From: Pseudaminobacter soli (ex Li et al. 2025)
GTDB lineage: Bacteria > Pseudomonadota > Alphaproteobacteria > Rhizobiales > Rhizobiaceae
NCBI RefSeq assembly: GCF_029892515.1
Contig: NZ_JARXVF010000003.1
Location: 248,001-312,000, forward strand
Direction: 5' to 3'
DNA: 64,000 bases
Both the position numbers and the translations under genes were made by a program. The notes beneath the pieces are model-generated. The model worked only from the letters and a program-made list of their open reading frames with translations, was not told the DNA's origin and did no database searches. Below are positions 10,415 to 20,048 of this stretch, piece after piece. Every line of letters starts with the position of its first letter. Within the stretch, counting starts at the first letter, position 1.

Positions 10415-11527
10415 ATGTCGCTGCGCCTGGCCACCTTCAATGTCGAGAACCTGATGAACAGGTTCGATTTCTCCGGCTATCGCAATCAGCTCAATCAGGA
10501 CCGGACCCTGTCCCTGTTCGAGATCAAGGACGAGGCCGAGTACAAGCTTTTGGAGCAGGCGCGCGCCGTTGCCCATGCCGACGACATGCGCCAGTTGACG
10601 GCTCTCGCCATCGCCGAGACGCGCGCCGACATCATCTGCATGCAGGAGGTCGACAACATCGAGGCGCTGCGCGCCTTCGAATACGGCTATCTGTTCAAGA
10701 TGGTGGGGCAGGGCTATCGGCAGAAATACACGACCGCGGGCAACGACAGCCGCGGCATCGACGTGGCCGTCATGATGCGCACCGAGACCGCCGATGGCGA
10801 GCCGATCGAATTCGTGCGCATGACCAGCCACGCCCACGTCACCTTCGAGGAATTCGGCCTGCACACGCCTGCTCTGGCGGCGCTCGGCATCCAGCCATTC
10901 GAACGCATATTCCGGCGCGACTGCCTGGAGATCGACGTCAGGATCGGCGGCCAGCCTTTCACCATCTATTCCGTGCACTTCAAATCGATGACGGGTTATC
11001 GCAACGGCCTGACCGGGCGCGAGGCGTCCATGCCGATCCGCGTCGCCGAGGCGAGTGCGGTGCGCCGCATCATCGAGAACCGTTTCGGCAAGGATCACGC
11101 CGACTCCAAGCGCTGGGCGATCTGCGGCGACTTCAACGACTATCGACAGCGCGTGCTGATCGGCGGCCAAGCCCATTCGGGCTATGAGTTCCAGGTGGCG
11201 AACGAGGCCGATTCCAGCCTCGACGTCTTTCTTGACGATGGGTTTGCGGTGAATGTCGTCGAGCGGCGGCCGGAGCTCGACCGCTGGACGCTCTATCACA
11301 CGCGCGGGCCCGAAGAACGCCATCTTTGCCAGCTCGACTACATCCTGTTGTCGCCGGTGGTGGCGCGCGAGAACGAGGGGGCCGTGCCCGACATCGTCCG
11401 CCGCGGCCAGCCGTGGCGAACCATTTTTCCGCCCGGGCAGGAGGTGGAACGCTATCCGCGCGCCGGCTGGGACCGGCCGAAAGCCTCCGACCACTGCCCG
11501 GTCGCGGTGTCGCTCAGCATCAGGTAG
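10415..11527 (+). CDS. Endonuclease/exonuclease/phosphatase (EEP) family protein
   Basis: This 370-residue protein has the EEP hydrolase core: LATFNVENL at the N terminus (metal-binding Asn), a CMQEVDN motif (catalytic Glu), CGDFNDYR (Asp-Asn pair) and a terminal SDHCPVAV (catalytic Asp-His). These place it with the DNase I/exonuclease III/phosphatase superfamily. No signal peptide is seen, so it is probably cytoplasmic. The gene is followed after 3 nt by a Nudix gene, suggesting a two-gene operon. The substrate is unknown. Confidence 0.85.
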   Translation: MSLRLATFNVENLMNRFDFSGYRNQLNQDRTLSLFEIKDEAEYKLLEQARAVAHADDMRQLTALAIAETRADIICMQEVDNIEALRAFEYGYLFKMVGQGYRQKYTTAGNDSRGIDVAVMMRTETADGEPIEFVRMTSHAHVTFEEFGLHTPALAALGIQPFERIFRRDCLEIDVRIGGQPFTIYSVHFKSMTGYRNGLTGREASMPIRVAEASAVRRIIENRFGKDHADSKRWAICGDFNDYRQRVLIGGQAHSGYEFQVANEADSSLDVFLDDGFAVNVVERRPELDRWTLYHTRGPEERHLCQLDYILLSPVVARENEGAVPDIVRRGQPWRTIFPPGQEVERYPRAGWDRPKASDHCPVAVSLSIR

Positions 11528-11530
11528 ATC

Positions 11531-12247
11531 ATGGCCTTCGACATTCCGCGCAACGTCATCCTGCCGGTCGATGGCGTGGATGTGCGCCTCGATCCGGGCC
11601 CGCATCCGTTCGAAAGCGGCAATGCGGAGGCGATCGAGCGCAACTGGCTCGCGGAAAAGACCGCAAACCCGGCTCTCTTCGACGGCACCGTGATGTTGCT
11701 GTCGCGGCTCGTCTATACCGGCGGCCGGCTGGAAGGGCGCTGCCATGCCATCCGCTTCGCCACCTTCATGCTGTGGCGCAAGAGCCAGCCCGTGCCGTCG
11801 GCCGAGCACGCCTTCGCCCATGCCATGCTGGTCTCCCGCGACAATGCGCTGATCGCCATCCGCATGGCGGGGCACACGGTCAATGCCGGCAGCGTCTATT
11901 TCGCCGCTGGTTCCTTCGAGCCCTGCGACTTCGTGGACGGCGTTGCCGACGTCGACTTCAACATGATCCGCGAAGTGGGCGAGGAGACGGGCCTCGACCT
12001 CAACACCGCCCGGCGCGGGGCACGCTACTACGCGCTTTCGGCCGAACGCGGCACGGTGATCTTCCGCCGCTATTTCCTGGACGCCGACGCCGACCAGATC
12101 GCCGCCGGTATCCGCAGCTTCGTCGCGGCCGATCCGGAGCCGGAAATCGAAGGCCCGGTGATTATCCGCAACCGCGCCGACCGCCCCGAAGGCCTCAAGC
12201 CGCACATGCCGCCGCTCATCGACTGGCATTTTTCGGGCGCGGAGTAG
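11531..12247 (+). CDS. Nudix hydrolase
   Basis: This 238-residue protein carries a Nudix box with REVGEETGL near residues 145-155, preceded by GSFEPCDFVDG in the usual G(x)5E register, though with a somewhat longer spacer. It should hydrolyse a nucleoside diphosphate linked to another moiety. It has an N-terminal extension of about 90 residues. It follows the EEP gene with a 3-nt gap, so the two are probably co-transcribed. The substrate is not predictable. Confidence 0.8.
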   Translation: MAFDIPRNVILPVDGVDVRLDPGPHPFESGNAEAIERNWLAEKTANPALFDGTVMLLSRLVYTGGRLEGRCHAIRFATFMLWRKSQPVPSAEHAFAHAMLVSRDNALIAIRMAGHTVNAGSVYFAAGSFEPCDFVDGVADVDFNMIREVGEETGLDLNTARRGARYYALSAERGTVIFRRYFLDADADQIAAGIRSFVAADPEPEIEGPVIIRNRADRPEGLKPHMPPLIDWHFSGAE

Positions 12248-12263
12248 CGATCTTCACCAGCGT

Positions 12264-12824
12264 TCAAAGGATGCTGGTCGCGAAGCGGTCGAGCTTTGTG
12301 CCTTCTCGATAAGAAAACCGGACGATCATCGCAGCAATGATGCCCGTGAGCGCTCCGCCGACAATGTCCGAGACATAATGCGTGCCCACATAGACGCGCG
12401 ACAAGCAGACGAAAATCGCCAGAACGAACAAGACGAGTGACCGGCGCGGCAATCGCTGCATGGCGAAGGCTGCCGCGACCGCCATCGAGGCCGTTGCATG
12501 ATCGGATGGGAACGACCAGTCCCCACTAGGGGAAATCAGCAAATGTGTGAGCCCGGCATCGTAAGGCCGTGCCCGATGAACGAAGAGCAGGACGAGCTGG
12601 TTGATCGCTAACCCCAGCAGGAATGACAAGCCGGCGGCCACCGCTGCGTGTCGAACATGGCTGCGGTCACCGTTTCGCGCCCACCAATGCAATGCCACGA
12701 TGAGAACGATCAGCGGTACGCCGAACTGCGTTACAGCAATCATCACCGAATCCAGCGTGGGGTTACCCGCCGCTGCATTGATCCAGCTCGTCAGTTCAGC
12801 ATCCATCGCTTCCAGTCCCCTCAT
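12264..12824 (-). CDS. PAP2-superfamily membrane phosphatase
   Basis: This 186-residue integral membrane protein has about five hydrophobic segments. The three PAP2 catalytic motifs are present: HRARPY, SFPSDHATAS and SRVYVGTHYVSD. This pattern is shared by undecaprenyl-pyrophosphatases of the BcrC/YbjG type and lipid phosphatases. A role in recycling undecaprenyl pyrophosphate is plausible but not proven. The start may be 12824 or an internal ATG at 12806, where a GGAAGCG precedes. Confidence 0.85.
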   Translation of the reverse strand: MRGLEAMDAELTSWINAAAGNPTLDSVMIAVTQFGVPLIVLIVALHWWARNGDRSHVRHAAVAAGLSFLLGLAINQLVLLFVHRARPYDAGLTHLLISPSGDWSFPSDHATASMAVAAAFAMQRLPRRSLVLFVLAIFVCLSRVYVGTHYVSDIVGGALTGIIAAMIVRFSYREGTKLDRFATSIL

Positions 12825-12908
12825 GATTCCGCGAGATGGTTAGAGTGACGGGTTGTTGAAACCATGGCGATGGGTTTGGGAATTTTCCACCGTAGAGTGA
12901 TGCCAGAG

Positions 12909-12939
12909 GTGACCCATCAACGAGAGGGCAATGGGTCAC
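12909..12939 (-). repeat. Inverted repeat containing the stop codon of the MacB-type permease gene
   Basis: GTGACCCAT (12909-12917) and ATGGGTCAC (12931-12939) form a perfect 9-bp inverted repeat with a 13-nt loop. On the minus strand its 5' arm includes the TGA stop of the permease gene. There is no T-tract. It may act as a 3'-end stabiliser or weak terminator. Confidence 0.55.
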
Positions 12940-14144
12940 TCGTGCCGCAGCGCGTCGATCGGGTCGAGGCGGGCGCCACGCAGCGCCGGGAAGAAGCCGA
13001 ACACCATGCCGATCAGCGCCGAGAAGCCGACCGCAATCAGGATGATCGGGATGCTCGGCGCGAACGGAATGGAGAGCGTCAGCGAGGCAAGGCCTGCCAG
13101 TGACAGGCCGAGCGCAATGCCGATAAGCCCGCCCAGCAGTGAAAGCACCGTTGCCTCCACCAGGAACTGGATCAGGATGTGCTTTTCATGCGCGCCGATG
13201 GCGAGGCGGATGCCGATCTCGCGCGTGCGCTCGGTGACCGACACCAGCATGATGTTCATGATGCCGATGCCGCCCACCAGCAGGCTGACGGCGGCGACCG
13301 CGCCCAGCATGCCGGTCATGGTGGTGGTGGCGCTCGCCATGGCGTCGGCGATCTGGGTCATGTCGCGCACCTCGAAATTATTGTCGGCATCGGGGGCGAT
13401 GCGCCGCGTGTCGCGAAGGATCGCCTCGATGCTGTCCTGCACGTCGGAGGTGGCGACGCCGTCCTGCGCGGCCACATAAATCGTGTCGATGTTGCGGTTG
13501 CCGGAAATGCGGCGCTGGAAGGAGCCAAGCGGCATCATCACCACATTGTCCTGGTCCTGCCCGAAGCCGGACGTACCCTTGCTCTCTAGTACGCCGATGA
13601 TCTTGCAACTGGTGCGGTTGACGCGGATCGCGATGCCTTCGGGGTCGCCGGCGCCGAAGAACTGCTGGCGCACCGTCTGGCCGACGAGGCAGACATTGGC
13701 GCCGCCGCGCACCTCGGATTCGGTGAAGATGCGGCCAGACGAGACATTCCAGTCGCGCGCGGTGAAGAATTCGATATCGGTGCCAGTGACGCTGGCGGCG
13801 ATGTTCTCGGCGCCGTAGACGACGCGCACTGTGCTTTGCGAGGCTGCGGAGACGGCCTTTGCGCTCGTGAGGCCTTTGCGCAGGCCCAAAAGATCCTTTT
13901 CCTCCAACTGGCGCGGCGTAAACGAGGCGAGGCCGCCGCGCTCGGGCCGGGCTGCGCGCACCACCAACAGATTGCTGCCCAGCTTGGAGATATCGCCCTT
14001 CACCTTTTCGGTGGTGCCCGAGCCGATGGTGATCATGGCGATGACCGCAGCGACGCCGATGACGATGCCCAGCAGCGTCAGGAAGGAGCGCAGCACGTTG
14101 CGGCGGATGGAGCGGAGGGCGAGGCGAACGGTTTCCCAGATCAT
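12936..14144 (-). CDS. MacB-type ABC transporter permease
   Basis: This 402-residue protein has the MacB/FtsX layout: an N-terminal membrane segment after [20 protein letters not shown], a large periplasmic domain, then three C-terminal membrane segments with [20 protein letters not shown] and [11 protein letters not shown]. The ATPase lies in the separate upstream gene, unlike E. coli MacB where the two are fused. Such systems export macrolides, peptides or siderophores, or move lipoproteins. The upstream stop and this start overlap (TGATG). Confidence 0.88.
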   Translation of the reverse strand: MIWETVRLALRSIRRNVLRSFLTLLGIVIGVAAVIAMITIGSGTTEKVKGDISKLGSNLLVVRAARPERGGLASFTPRQLEEKDLLGLRKGLTSAKAVSAASQSTVRVVYGAENIAASVTGTDIEFFTARDWNVSSGRIFTESEVRGGANVCLVGQTVRQQFFGAGDPEGIAIRVNRTSCKIIGVLESKGTSGFGQDQDNVVMMPLGSFQRRISGNRNIDTIYVAAQDGVATSDVQDSIEAILRDTRRIAPDADNNFEVRDMTQIADAMASATTTMTGMLGAVAAVSLLVGGIGIMNIMLVSVTERTREIGIRLAIGAHEKHILIQFLVEATVLSLLGGLIGIALGLSLAGLASLTLSIPFAPSIPIILIAVGFSALIGMVFGFFPALRGARLDPIDALRHE

Positions 14145-14848
14145 CAGGCCGCCTCGCGGTTCAGCATGTCGGATGCGATGTGGCCGTCCAGGAAGCCGAT
14201 GGTGCGCTTGGCATAGCCGGCAATGTCGGACTCATGCGTGACCATGACGATGGTCAGGCCGAAATCGTCGTTCAGCCGGGTCATCAGCTCCATGATCTCG
14301 TGGCTGCGGGCGGTGTCGAGATTGCCCGTAGGTTCGTCCGCCACCAAAAGCGTCGGCGTGGTGACGATGGCGCGCGCAATCGCCACGCGCTGCTGCTGGC
14401 CGCCCGAAAGCTCGGCCGGCGTATGGTTCTGCCGGCCCGAGAGGCCGACCTGGTCGAGCGCCTCCAGCGCCCGCTTGCGCCGCTCGGCATGCGGCACGCC
14501 GCGATAGATCAGCGGCAGCTCGACATTCTCCAGCGCCGTCGTACGCGGCAGCAGATTGTAGCCCTGGAAGACGAAGCCGATGTAGAGATTGCGCAGCACC
14601 GCGCGCCGGTTGCGGTCCAGCCGCCCGGCATCGACGCCCATGAAGCCATAGCGGCCTGAGGTCGGCGTATCGAGGCAGCCGATGATGTTCATCGCGGTCG
14701 ATTTGCCCGAACCCGAAGGGCCCATGATGGCCACGAATTCGCCGCGCCGGATCGAAAGGTCGACGCCGGCCAGCGCATTCACCTGCGCTTCGCCCTCGCC
14801 ATAGCTCTTGCGCACCTTGTCGAAGGCGATCAGTGGCTTTTCGGCCAT
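14144..14848 (-). CDS. ABC transporter ATP-binding protein (MacB/LolD type)
   Basis: This is a 234-residue ATPase. Walker A is GPSGSGKST, the signature motif is [14 protein letters not shown], and Walker B is [12 protein letters not shown] followed by the H-loop VMVTHESDI. The ATG at 14848 was chosen because [14 protein letters not shown] is the usual family start, although the frame is open further. It sits 4 nt after the adaptor gene and overlaps the permease start by 1 nt, forming an adaptor-ATPase-permease operon. Confidence 0.92.
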   Translation of the reverse strand: MAEKPLIAFDKVRKSYGEGEAQVNALAGVDLSIRRGEFVAIMGPSGSGKSTAMNIIGCLDTPTSGRYGFMGVDAGRLDRNRRAVLRNLYIGFVFQGYNLLPRTTALENVELPLIYRGVPHAERRKRALEALDQVGLSGRQNHTPAELSGGQQQRVAIARAIVTTPTLLVADEPTGNLDTARSHEIMELMTRLNDDFGLTIVMVTHESDIAGYAKRTIGFLDGHIASDMLNREAA

Positions 14849-14852
14849 CGGC

Positions 14853-16139
14853 TCAGTTCCGCGCCTGCGAGCCGGTGACGACGAGATCGCCCGCCGCAAT
14901 ACCGGACAGGATTTCCGTGTCCTCGCCATCGGTCGAACCGGTCTTCACCTGCACAGGCTGCGGCGCGCCGTCCTTCAGCACATAGAGCGTGCGCGTGCCG
15001 TCCGGCGCCACCTTGCGCTGCCGGTCGCCGCCGGGGCGGCCCATGCGCGGCGGCATGAACAGGTTCTGCAGGCTCCAGCCGCTGCGCGTCTGCGTTGCCG
15101 GCGGGCGATAGCGGAAGGCGGCGCTCGGCACCGTGACCACGTTCTTGGCTTCGCGAGTAACCACGGCGACGGTCGCCGTCATGCCGGGGCGAAGCAGCAG
15201 TTCGGCATTGTCGACGTCGAAGCGGGCATTGTAGGTGACCACGCCTTCGGTGGTGACGGAGGCATAGGCGATGTCGCGAATCTCAGCATCGAAGCGGCGT
15301 TCGGGAAAGGCATCGACTGTGAAGCGGGCTTTTTGGCCGGGCGCGACCTTGCCGATGTCGGCCTCGTCGATAGCTGCCTTCAGCTCCATCTGCCTGAGGT
15401 CGGCGGCGATCACGAACAGCACCGGCGCCTGCAGCGAGGAAGCAACGGTCTGGCCCGGATCGACCGAGCGGGTGAGCACAATGCCGTCGATCGGCGCATA
15501 GATCGTGCTCTTGTCGAGATCTGCCTGCTGCAGCTTCAGCTCTGCGACGGCGATGGCCAGATTGGCTTCCGCGCTCGCCACCGCGCTGTCGGCGCGGTCG
15601 CGGGCGGCCTGTGCGCTTTCCAGCGCCTGTTCGGCCACCATGCCGCGCTGGGCAAGCTGCTTGGATCGGGTCAGCGTCTGTTCGCTCTCCTTCAGCGTCG
15701 TCTGGGCGTCGGTCACCTTCGCCTCAGCCGCCTTCACCGAGGCCTCCGCGCGCTCGATCTGGGCGACCAGGCGCATGGTGTCGAGCTCGGCCAGCACGTC
15801 GCCCTTATGCACCTGCTGGTTCTCCTGGACGGCGACCGAGCGCACGACGCCGGAAAGCTCGCTGGAAATGTCGACCTGCGTCAGCGGCTGCAGCGTGCCG
15901 GTCGCGGAGACCTCGACGGTGAGATTGCCGACCGCGACTGGCACGGTCGTGTAGCTGACCTTGGACGAAGCCGGCGCGGACGAGAAATATGCCGTTGCTG
16001 CGCCCACGAGCACGAGGGCGCCAAGCGCATAGAACCAGCGGCGACGGCGCCTGCGGCCGCCGGCCTTGCCGCCGAGCCCCAGCGCGGCTTCGATATTGTC
16101 CGGAGTTTCCGTCATCGGCCGATTGACAATCTGGTCCAT
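14853..16139 (-). CDS. MacA-like periplasmic adaptor (membrane fusion protein)
   Basis: This 428-residue protein has an arginine-rich cytoplasmic stretch (RRRRRR near residue 30) before a single membrane anchor (WFYALGALVLVGAATAYF). The lipoyl half-motif (SSELSGVVRSVAV and GDVLAELDT), a long alanine-rich coiled-coil hairpin (about residues 120-195), then STIYAPIDGIVL and a beta-barrel domain follow in the HlyD/MacA order. It should connect the ABC pump to a TolC-like outer membrane channel. No such channel gene is in the window. It is the first gene of the three-gene operon. Confidence 0.9.
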   Translation of the reverse strand: MDQIVNRPMTETPDNIEAALGLGGKAGGRRRRRRWFYALGALVLVGAATAYFSSAPASSKVSYTTVPVAVGNLTVEVSATGTLQPLTQVDISSELSGVVRSVAVQENQQVHKGDVLAELDTMRLVAQIERAEASVKAAEAKVTDAQTTLKESEQTLTRSKQLAQRGMVAEQALESAQAARDRADSAVASAEANLAIAVAELKLQQADLDKSTIYAPIDGIVLTRSVDPGQTVASSLQAPVLFVIAADLRQMELKAAIDEADIGKVAPGQKARFTVDAFPERRFDAEIRDIAYASVTTEGVVTYNARFDVDNAELLLRPGMTATVAVVTREAKNVVTVPSAAFRYRPPATQTRSGWSLQNLFMPPRMGRPGGDRQRKVAPDGTRTLYVLKDGAPQPVQVKTGSTDGEDTEILSGIAAGDLVVTGSQARN

Positions 16140-16248
16140 GGCGGCCCCCTATGAATGATAATGTCCCAGTCGTGACAACTCACGGCTGCGGGCGGAGATT
16201 ACAAGTTAAATTTCGCTCATGTTCGCGGACGGGCGGAGGAAGAAGGCG

Positions 16249-17160
16249 ATGAAGGGCAGAAAGTATTTCGTCTACGACGTGTTCACTGAGGAGCGGCTGG
16301 CCGGCAATCCGCTGGCCGTGGTGCTCGATGCGGAAGGGCTGGACATCGAGGCGATGCAGCGCATCGCCCGCGAGTTCAACTATTCGGAAACCACCTTCGT
16401 GACGCCGCCGCAGGACCCCAAGCACAAGGCCAGGGTGCGGATTTTCACGCCCGTATTCGAGATGCCCTTTGCCGGCCACCCGACGGTCGGCACGGCGATC
16501 GCGCTGGCGGAACAGGGCGGCCAGGATGGGGTCGACCAGATTCTCGTGCTGGAAGAGAATATCGGGCTGCTGCGTTGCGCGATTTCACGCAGCGGGGAGG
16601 GAACCTTCGCCGAATTCGACCTGCCCGAATTGCCGCGCCAACTGGAGCTGCCGGTCGAGCCGGAAATGGTGGGCGCAGCACTAGGGCTCGGGCCGCATGA
16701 GATCGGCTTCGAGAATCACCGCGTGGGCCTCTGGACCGCAGGCGTGCCCTACATCACCGTTCCCGTTGCCAATCTCGACGTGATCGGCCGCGCCAAGCTC
16801 GACAATCCGGCCTGGATGGACCTGTCGCCGCAGCGCGGCGACGGCAAGAGGGCCAGCGCTTATGTCTATACGCGCGACACGGTGCACCACGACAGCGCCT
16901 TCCATGCGCGCATGTTCGTGCCAGGCACGCCATCTTACGAGGATCCGGCGACGGGTTCGGCGGCCGCGGCCTTCTCGGGAGTCATCTCGCGATTCGACGA
17001 ATTGGCCGAGGGACCGACTCGATTCTGGATCGAACAGGGCATCGAAATGGGTCGGCCGTCCCGAATTCGACTCGAAATCGACGTCGACGGTGGAAAAATG
17101 ATTGCCGCCCGGATCGGCGGAAATGCCGTGAAAGTGGCGGAAGGCCTGCTTTTCGCGTGA
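16249..17160 (+). CDS. PhzF-family isomerase-like protein
   Basis: This 303-residue protein starts at the ATG at 16249, with GGAGGAAGAAGGC just upstream. The N terminus YFVYDVFTEERLAGNPLAV, the catalytic-Glu region NYSETTFV, the FAGHPTVGTAI motif and the late DPATGSAAAAFSG are hallmarks of the PhzF/YddE fold (diaminopimelate-epimerase-like). No phenazine genes are near, so it probably acts on a small metabolite by isomerisation, not in phenazine synthesis. Confidence 0.88.
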   Translation: MKGRKYFVYDVFTEERLAGNPLAVVLDAEGLDIEAMQRIAREFNYSETTFVTPPQDPKHKARVRIFTPVFEMPFAGHPTVGTAIALAEQGGQDGVDQILVLEENIGLLRCAISRSGEGTFAEFDLPELPRQLELPVEPEMVGAALGLGPHEIGFENHRVGLWTAGVPYITVPVANLDVIGRAKLDNPAWMDLSPQRGDGKRASAYVYTRDTVHHDSAFHARMFVPGTPSYEDPATGSAAAAFSGVISRFDELAEGPTRFWIEQGIEMGRPSRIRLEIDVDGGKMIAARIGGNAVKVAEGLLFA

Positions 17161-17211
17161 GTGGCCGGTGGATGATCTGAAACTTTTGCAAAAAATCTCG
17201 AATTTGAGGGG

Positions 17212-17239
17212 TGGACAGCCCGGAAAGGCTTGGCTATAT
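17212..17239 (+). promoter_or_regulatory. Promoter of tRNA-Lys
   Basis: TGGACA (17212-17217) and CTATAT (17234-17239) are spaced 16 nt apart and lie 32 nt before the tRNA. CTATAT is the -10 form commonly seen at strong alphaproteobacterial stable-RNA promoters. Confidence 0.65.
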
Positions 17240-17271
17240 CGCCCCCATCACCGGCGGCGCCGGGGATAAGT

Positions 17272-17347
<76 letters not shown>

Positions 17348-17636
17348 TTATCTTCCTGAATTCATTCGGTTTCCCGCTGCTTGGCCAATGCCAGGAAGGC
17401 GAGGCGGCTTGAGCCGCTGGATGGCCGACGAGGCCTTCACTTTCTTCCTCACAGATCGGAAAGCGCGGTTTCAGCTGGGCTGTTAAACGCAACGAACTCC
17501 GACACCGGAAGGAGGCGCGGAGGCGAAGGCGGCGTAGCCCGATCACATCGGCGAGAACGCGGTCACGGGACGCAACAACTCTGCAATCGCCACCTTATTT
17601 ATGCTGAATGACCAACTCATTTGCGTGGGTGCAGCG

Positions 17637-17903
17637 ATGAAGAATGTGGCTATCGTTGGTGCTCTGTTGGCTGCGTTTGCCTTGCCAATATCTCCGGCTG
17701 GCGCCGTAGGGTGCATAACAGGCGGCATCGCCGGGGGTGTAGCCGGACACTATGCCGGGCATCATGGATTCCTGGGTGCCATGGGCGGCTGTATTGCCGG
17801 TCATGCACTTCACAAGAAGCAGCAGGCGGAGCGCAGGCTAAGACAGCAGCAGGAGGCGTACCCGGCACAACCGTCGCCGGCCGGCCCTGCGCAGCAACCG
17901 TAA
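17637..17903 (+). CDS. Small secreted protein with glycine-zipper-like segment
   Basis: This 88-residue protein starts at the ATG at 17637 (MKNVAIVGALLAAFALP), with a signal peptide ending near SPAGA at residue 23. The mature part has a Gly-rich GGIAGGVAGHYAGHHG segment followed by LGAMGGCIAGHALHKKQQ, then a Gln/Pro/Arg tail. Two Cys remain after the signal. The glycine-zipper-like pattern suggests membrane or outer-membrane association. I do not recognise a specific family. The preceding 289 nt after the tRNA hold no convincing gene. Confidence 0.6.
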   Translation: MKNVAIVGALLAAFALPISPAGAVGCITGGIAGGVAGHYAGHHGFLGAMGGCIAGHALHKKQQAERRLRQQQEAYPAQPSPAGPAQQP

Positions 17904-17978
17904 AGTCCCGAGCGAACACCTGAGGCCCCGGCAAGGGGGCAATCCGCATCTTTTGTCCGATTCGGCCCGCGCGAAATC

Positions 17979-18809
17979 CTAGAACAGGAATTCGAACGTC
18001 TCAGGATTGGGACCGGTGCGACCGTCTGCCGAATCCATTCCACGAATCATTTGCATGTCGTCCGGGTCCAGTTCGAATTCGAAGACATCGATATTGGCCG
18101 CGATGCGGTCCTTGTGGACGGATTTGGGAATCACGACCAGATTTTCCTGCAGGTGCCAGCGGATGATCGTCTGCGCGACCGACTTGCCGTGCTTGCGGGC
18201 GATTTTCTCCAGCGTGGGGTCCTGAAGCAGCTTGCCGCTGCCGAGCGGGCTCCAGCTTTCGATCTGGATGTCGTGCCGGGCGTGATATTCGCGCTTGTCG
18301 CGCTGCTGGAAGCGCGGATGCAAATCGATCTGGTTAACGGCCGGCGTCACGCCGGTTTCCCCTATGATTCTTTCCAGGTGGTCCTGATTGAAGTTTGAAA
18401 CGCCGATCGATTTGATGCGGCCCTGGTCGCGCAGTTCGATCAGCGTCTTCCACGCCTCGACATATTCGTTCTGCTTGGGCAGCGGCCAGTGGATGAGAAA
18501 CAGGTCGAGCTGATCCAGGCCGAGGTTCTTCATCGTCTGGTCAAAGGCTTTTAGCGCCTTGTCGCGCTCGTGGGCGGCGTTGCGCAACTTCGAGGTGATG
18601 AAGAGCGCGTTTCTCGAAACGCTGGTCTCGCGAAGAGCCTGCCCGACGCCCTGTTCGTTCTGATAGCCTTCCGCGGTATCGATCGAGCGGTAACCGGCTT
18701 CGATGCCGTCCAGCACCACCTTGTCAGTTATTCCGGGATCGACCTGCCACACACCGAGCCCGAGTTGCGGAATGCTCGCGCCGCTGTTCAGCTTGATTTG
18801 CGGTACCAT
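17979..18809 (-). CDS. Aldo/keto reductase
   Basis: This 276-residue AKR has the (beta/alpha)8 motifs: LGLGVWQV, DTAEGYQNE (catalytic Asp and Tyr), FITSKL (catalytic Lys), LFLIHWPLP (catalytic His), GVSNFNQDHL and late VIPKSVHKDRI (NADPH binding). It resembles the 2,5-diketo-D-gluconate reductase group. It reduces carbonyls with NADPH; the natural substrate is unknown. It lies 69 nt after the cystathionine gene pair on the same strand but is not obviously coupled. Confidence 0.9.
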   Translation of the reverse strand: MVPQIKLNSGASIPQLGLGVWQVDPGITDKVVLDGIEAGYRSIDTAEGYQNEQGVGQALRETSVSRNALFITSKLRNAAHERDKALKAFDQTMKNLGLDQLDLFLIHWPLPKQNEYVEAWKTLIELRDQGRIKSIGVSNFNQDHLERIIGETGVTPAVNQIDLHPRFQQRDKREYHARHDIQIESWSPLGSGKLLQDPTLEKIARKHGKSVAQTIIRWHLQENLVVIPKSVHKDRIAANIDVFEFELDPDDMQMIRGMDSADGRTGPNPETFEFLF

Positions 18810-18878
18810 GCCAAGTCCTTTCGGTTCGATTTGCGAGCCGGGGCTCTCTGTTGCCGGGGGACGCCGAGGCGGGCCTTT

Positions 18879-20048
18879 TCAGCCAGCCAGCGCCTGCGAA
18901 AGATCGGCGATCAGGTCGTCGCTATCCTCGATGCCGGCGGAAATGCGCACCAGCGAATCGGAGATGCCGAGTGCGGCGCGCTGTTCGGCCGGAATGCTGC
19001 CATGGGTCATCAGGGCAGGGTGCTCGATCAGGCTTTCGACGCCGCCCAGGCTCTCGGCGAGTGCGAACAGGTGGGTGCGTTCGAGGAAGCGCTTGGTCGA
19101 AGCAAGATCGCGGTCGAACTCGACGGTGATCATACCGCCGAAGGCGTGCATCTGCCTTTTGGCGATCTCATGTTGCGGGTGGCTCTCGAGGCCCGGATAG
19201 ATGACGCGCCGCACATCCGGCCGGTCTTCCAGCCATTCAGCGATCTTGAGCCCGTTCTGCGAGTGCCGTTCGACGCGTAGCGCCAGCGTCTTGAGCCCGC
19301 GCAGCGCAAGGAAGCTGTCGAACGGTCCGGAAATGGCGCCGACCGCGTTCTGCAGGAATTTCAGCCGGTCGGAAATCTCCTTGTTGTCGCCAACCACGGC
19401 GCAGCCGCCGACCATGTCGGAGTGGCCGTTCAGATATTTGGTCGTGGAGTGGACCACGATGTCGATGCCGAGTTCCAGCGGCCGCTGGATGTAGGGGCTG
19501 GCAAAGGTGTTGTCGGCAACCGTGATCAGCCCCCTGCCGCGGGCAAGCGCGGCGACGGCTTCGAGATCGACGATGCGGAGCAGCGGGTTGGTGGGCGTTT
19601 CGACCCAGAGCATCTTCGTCTCGGGCCGGATTGCCGCCTCGACGGAGGCGAGGTCGGTGAAATCGGCGAAGCTGATGTCGAGATTGGCGCTGCGCCGCCG
19701 CACCCGTTCCAGAAGCCGGAAGGTGCCGCCATAGATGTCGTCGGTGGCGACGATATGCGCGCCCGCATCGAGCAGCTCGAGAACCGTGGCAATCGCCGCC
19801 AGCCCCGAAGCGAAGGCAAAGCCCGCGCTGCCGCTTTCGAGGTCGGTTATGGCGCGCTCGAAGGCGAAGCGCGTCGGGTTCTGGCTGCGCGCATATTCAA
19901 AACCCTTGTGCACGCCCGGGCTCTGCTGGGCGTAGGTTGAGGTGGCGTAGATCGGCACCATCACCGCGCCGGTGGTCGGGTCGTGGCTCTGCCCGCCATG
20001 GATGGAGCGGGTGGCAAAGGCCAGGCGGTTCTTCTGCGGAATTGTCAT
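18879..20048 (-). CDS. Cystathionine gamma-lyase/synthase (PLP, Cys/Met metabolism family)
   Basis: This is a 389-residue PLP enzyme of the Cys/Met metabolism family. The N terminus FATRSIHGGQSHDPTTGAV, the PLP-site HSTTKYLNGHSD (Schiff-base Lys), and TPTNPLLRIVDL are characteristic. Sequence alone does not separate gamma-lyase from gamma-synthase. Its start overlaps the stop of the cystathionine beta-synthase gene (ATGA), which favours gamma-lyase, making cysteine from cystathionine in reverse transsulfuration. Confidence 0.85.
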   Translation of the reverse strand: MTIPQKNRLAFATRSIHGGQSHDPTTGAVMVPIYATSTYAQQSPGVHKGFEYARSQNPTRFAFERAITDLESGSAGFAFASGLAAIATVLELLDAGAHIVATDDIYGGTFRLLERVRRRSANLDISFADFTDLASVEAAIRPETKMLWVETPTNPLLRIVDLEAVAALARGRGLITVADNTFASPYIQRPLELGIDIVVHSTTKYLNGHSDMVGGCAVVGDNKEISDRLKFLQNAVGAISGPFDSFLALRGLKTLALRVERHSQNGLKIAEWLEDRPDVRRVIYPGLESHPQHEIAKRQMHAFGGMITVEFDRDLASTKRFLERTHLFALAESLGGVESLIEHPALMTHGSIPAEQRAALGISDSLVRISAGIEDSDDLIADLSQALAG

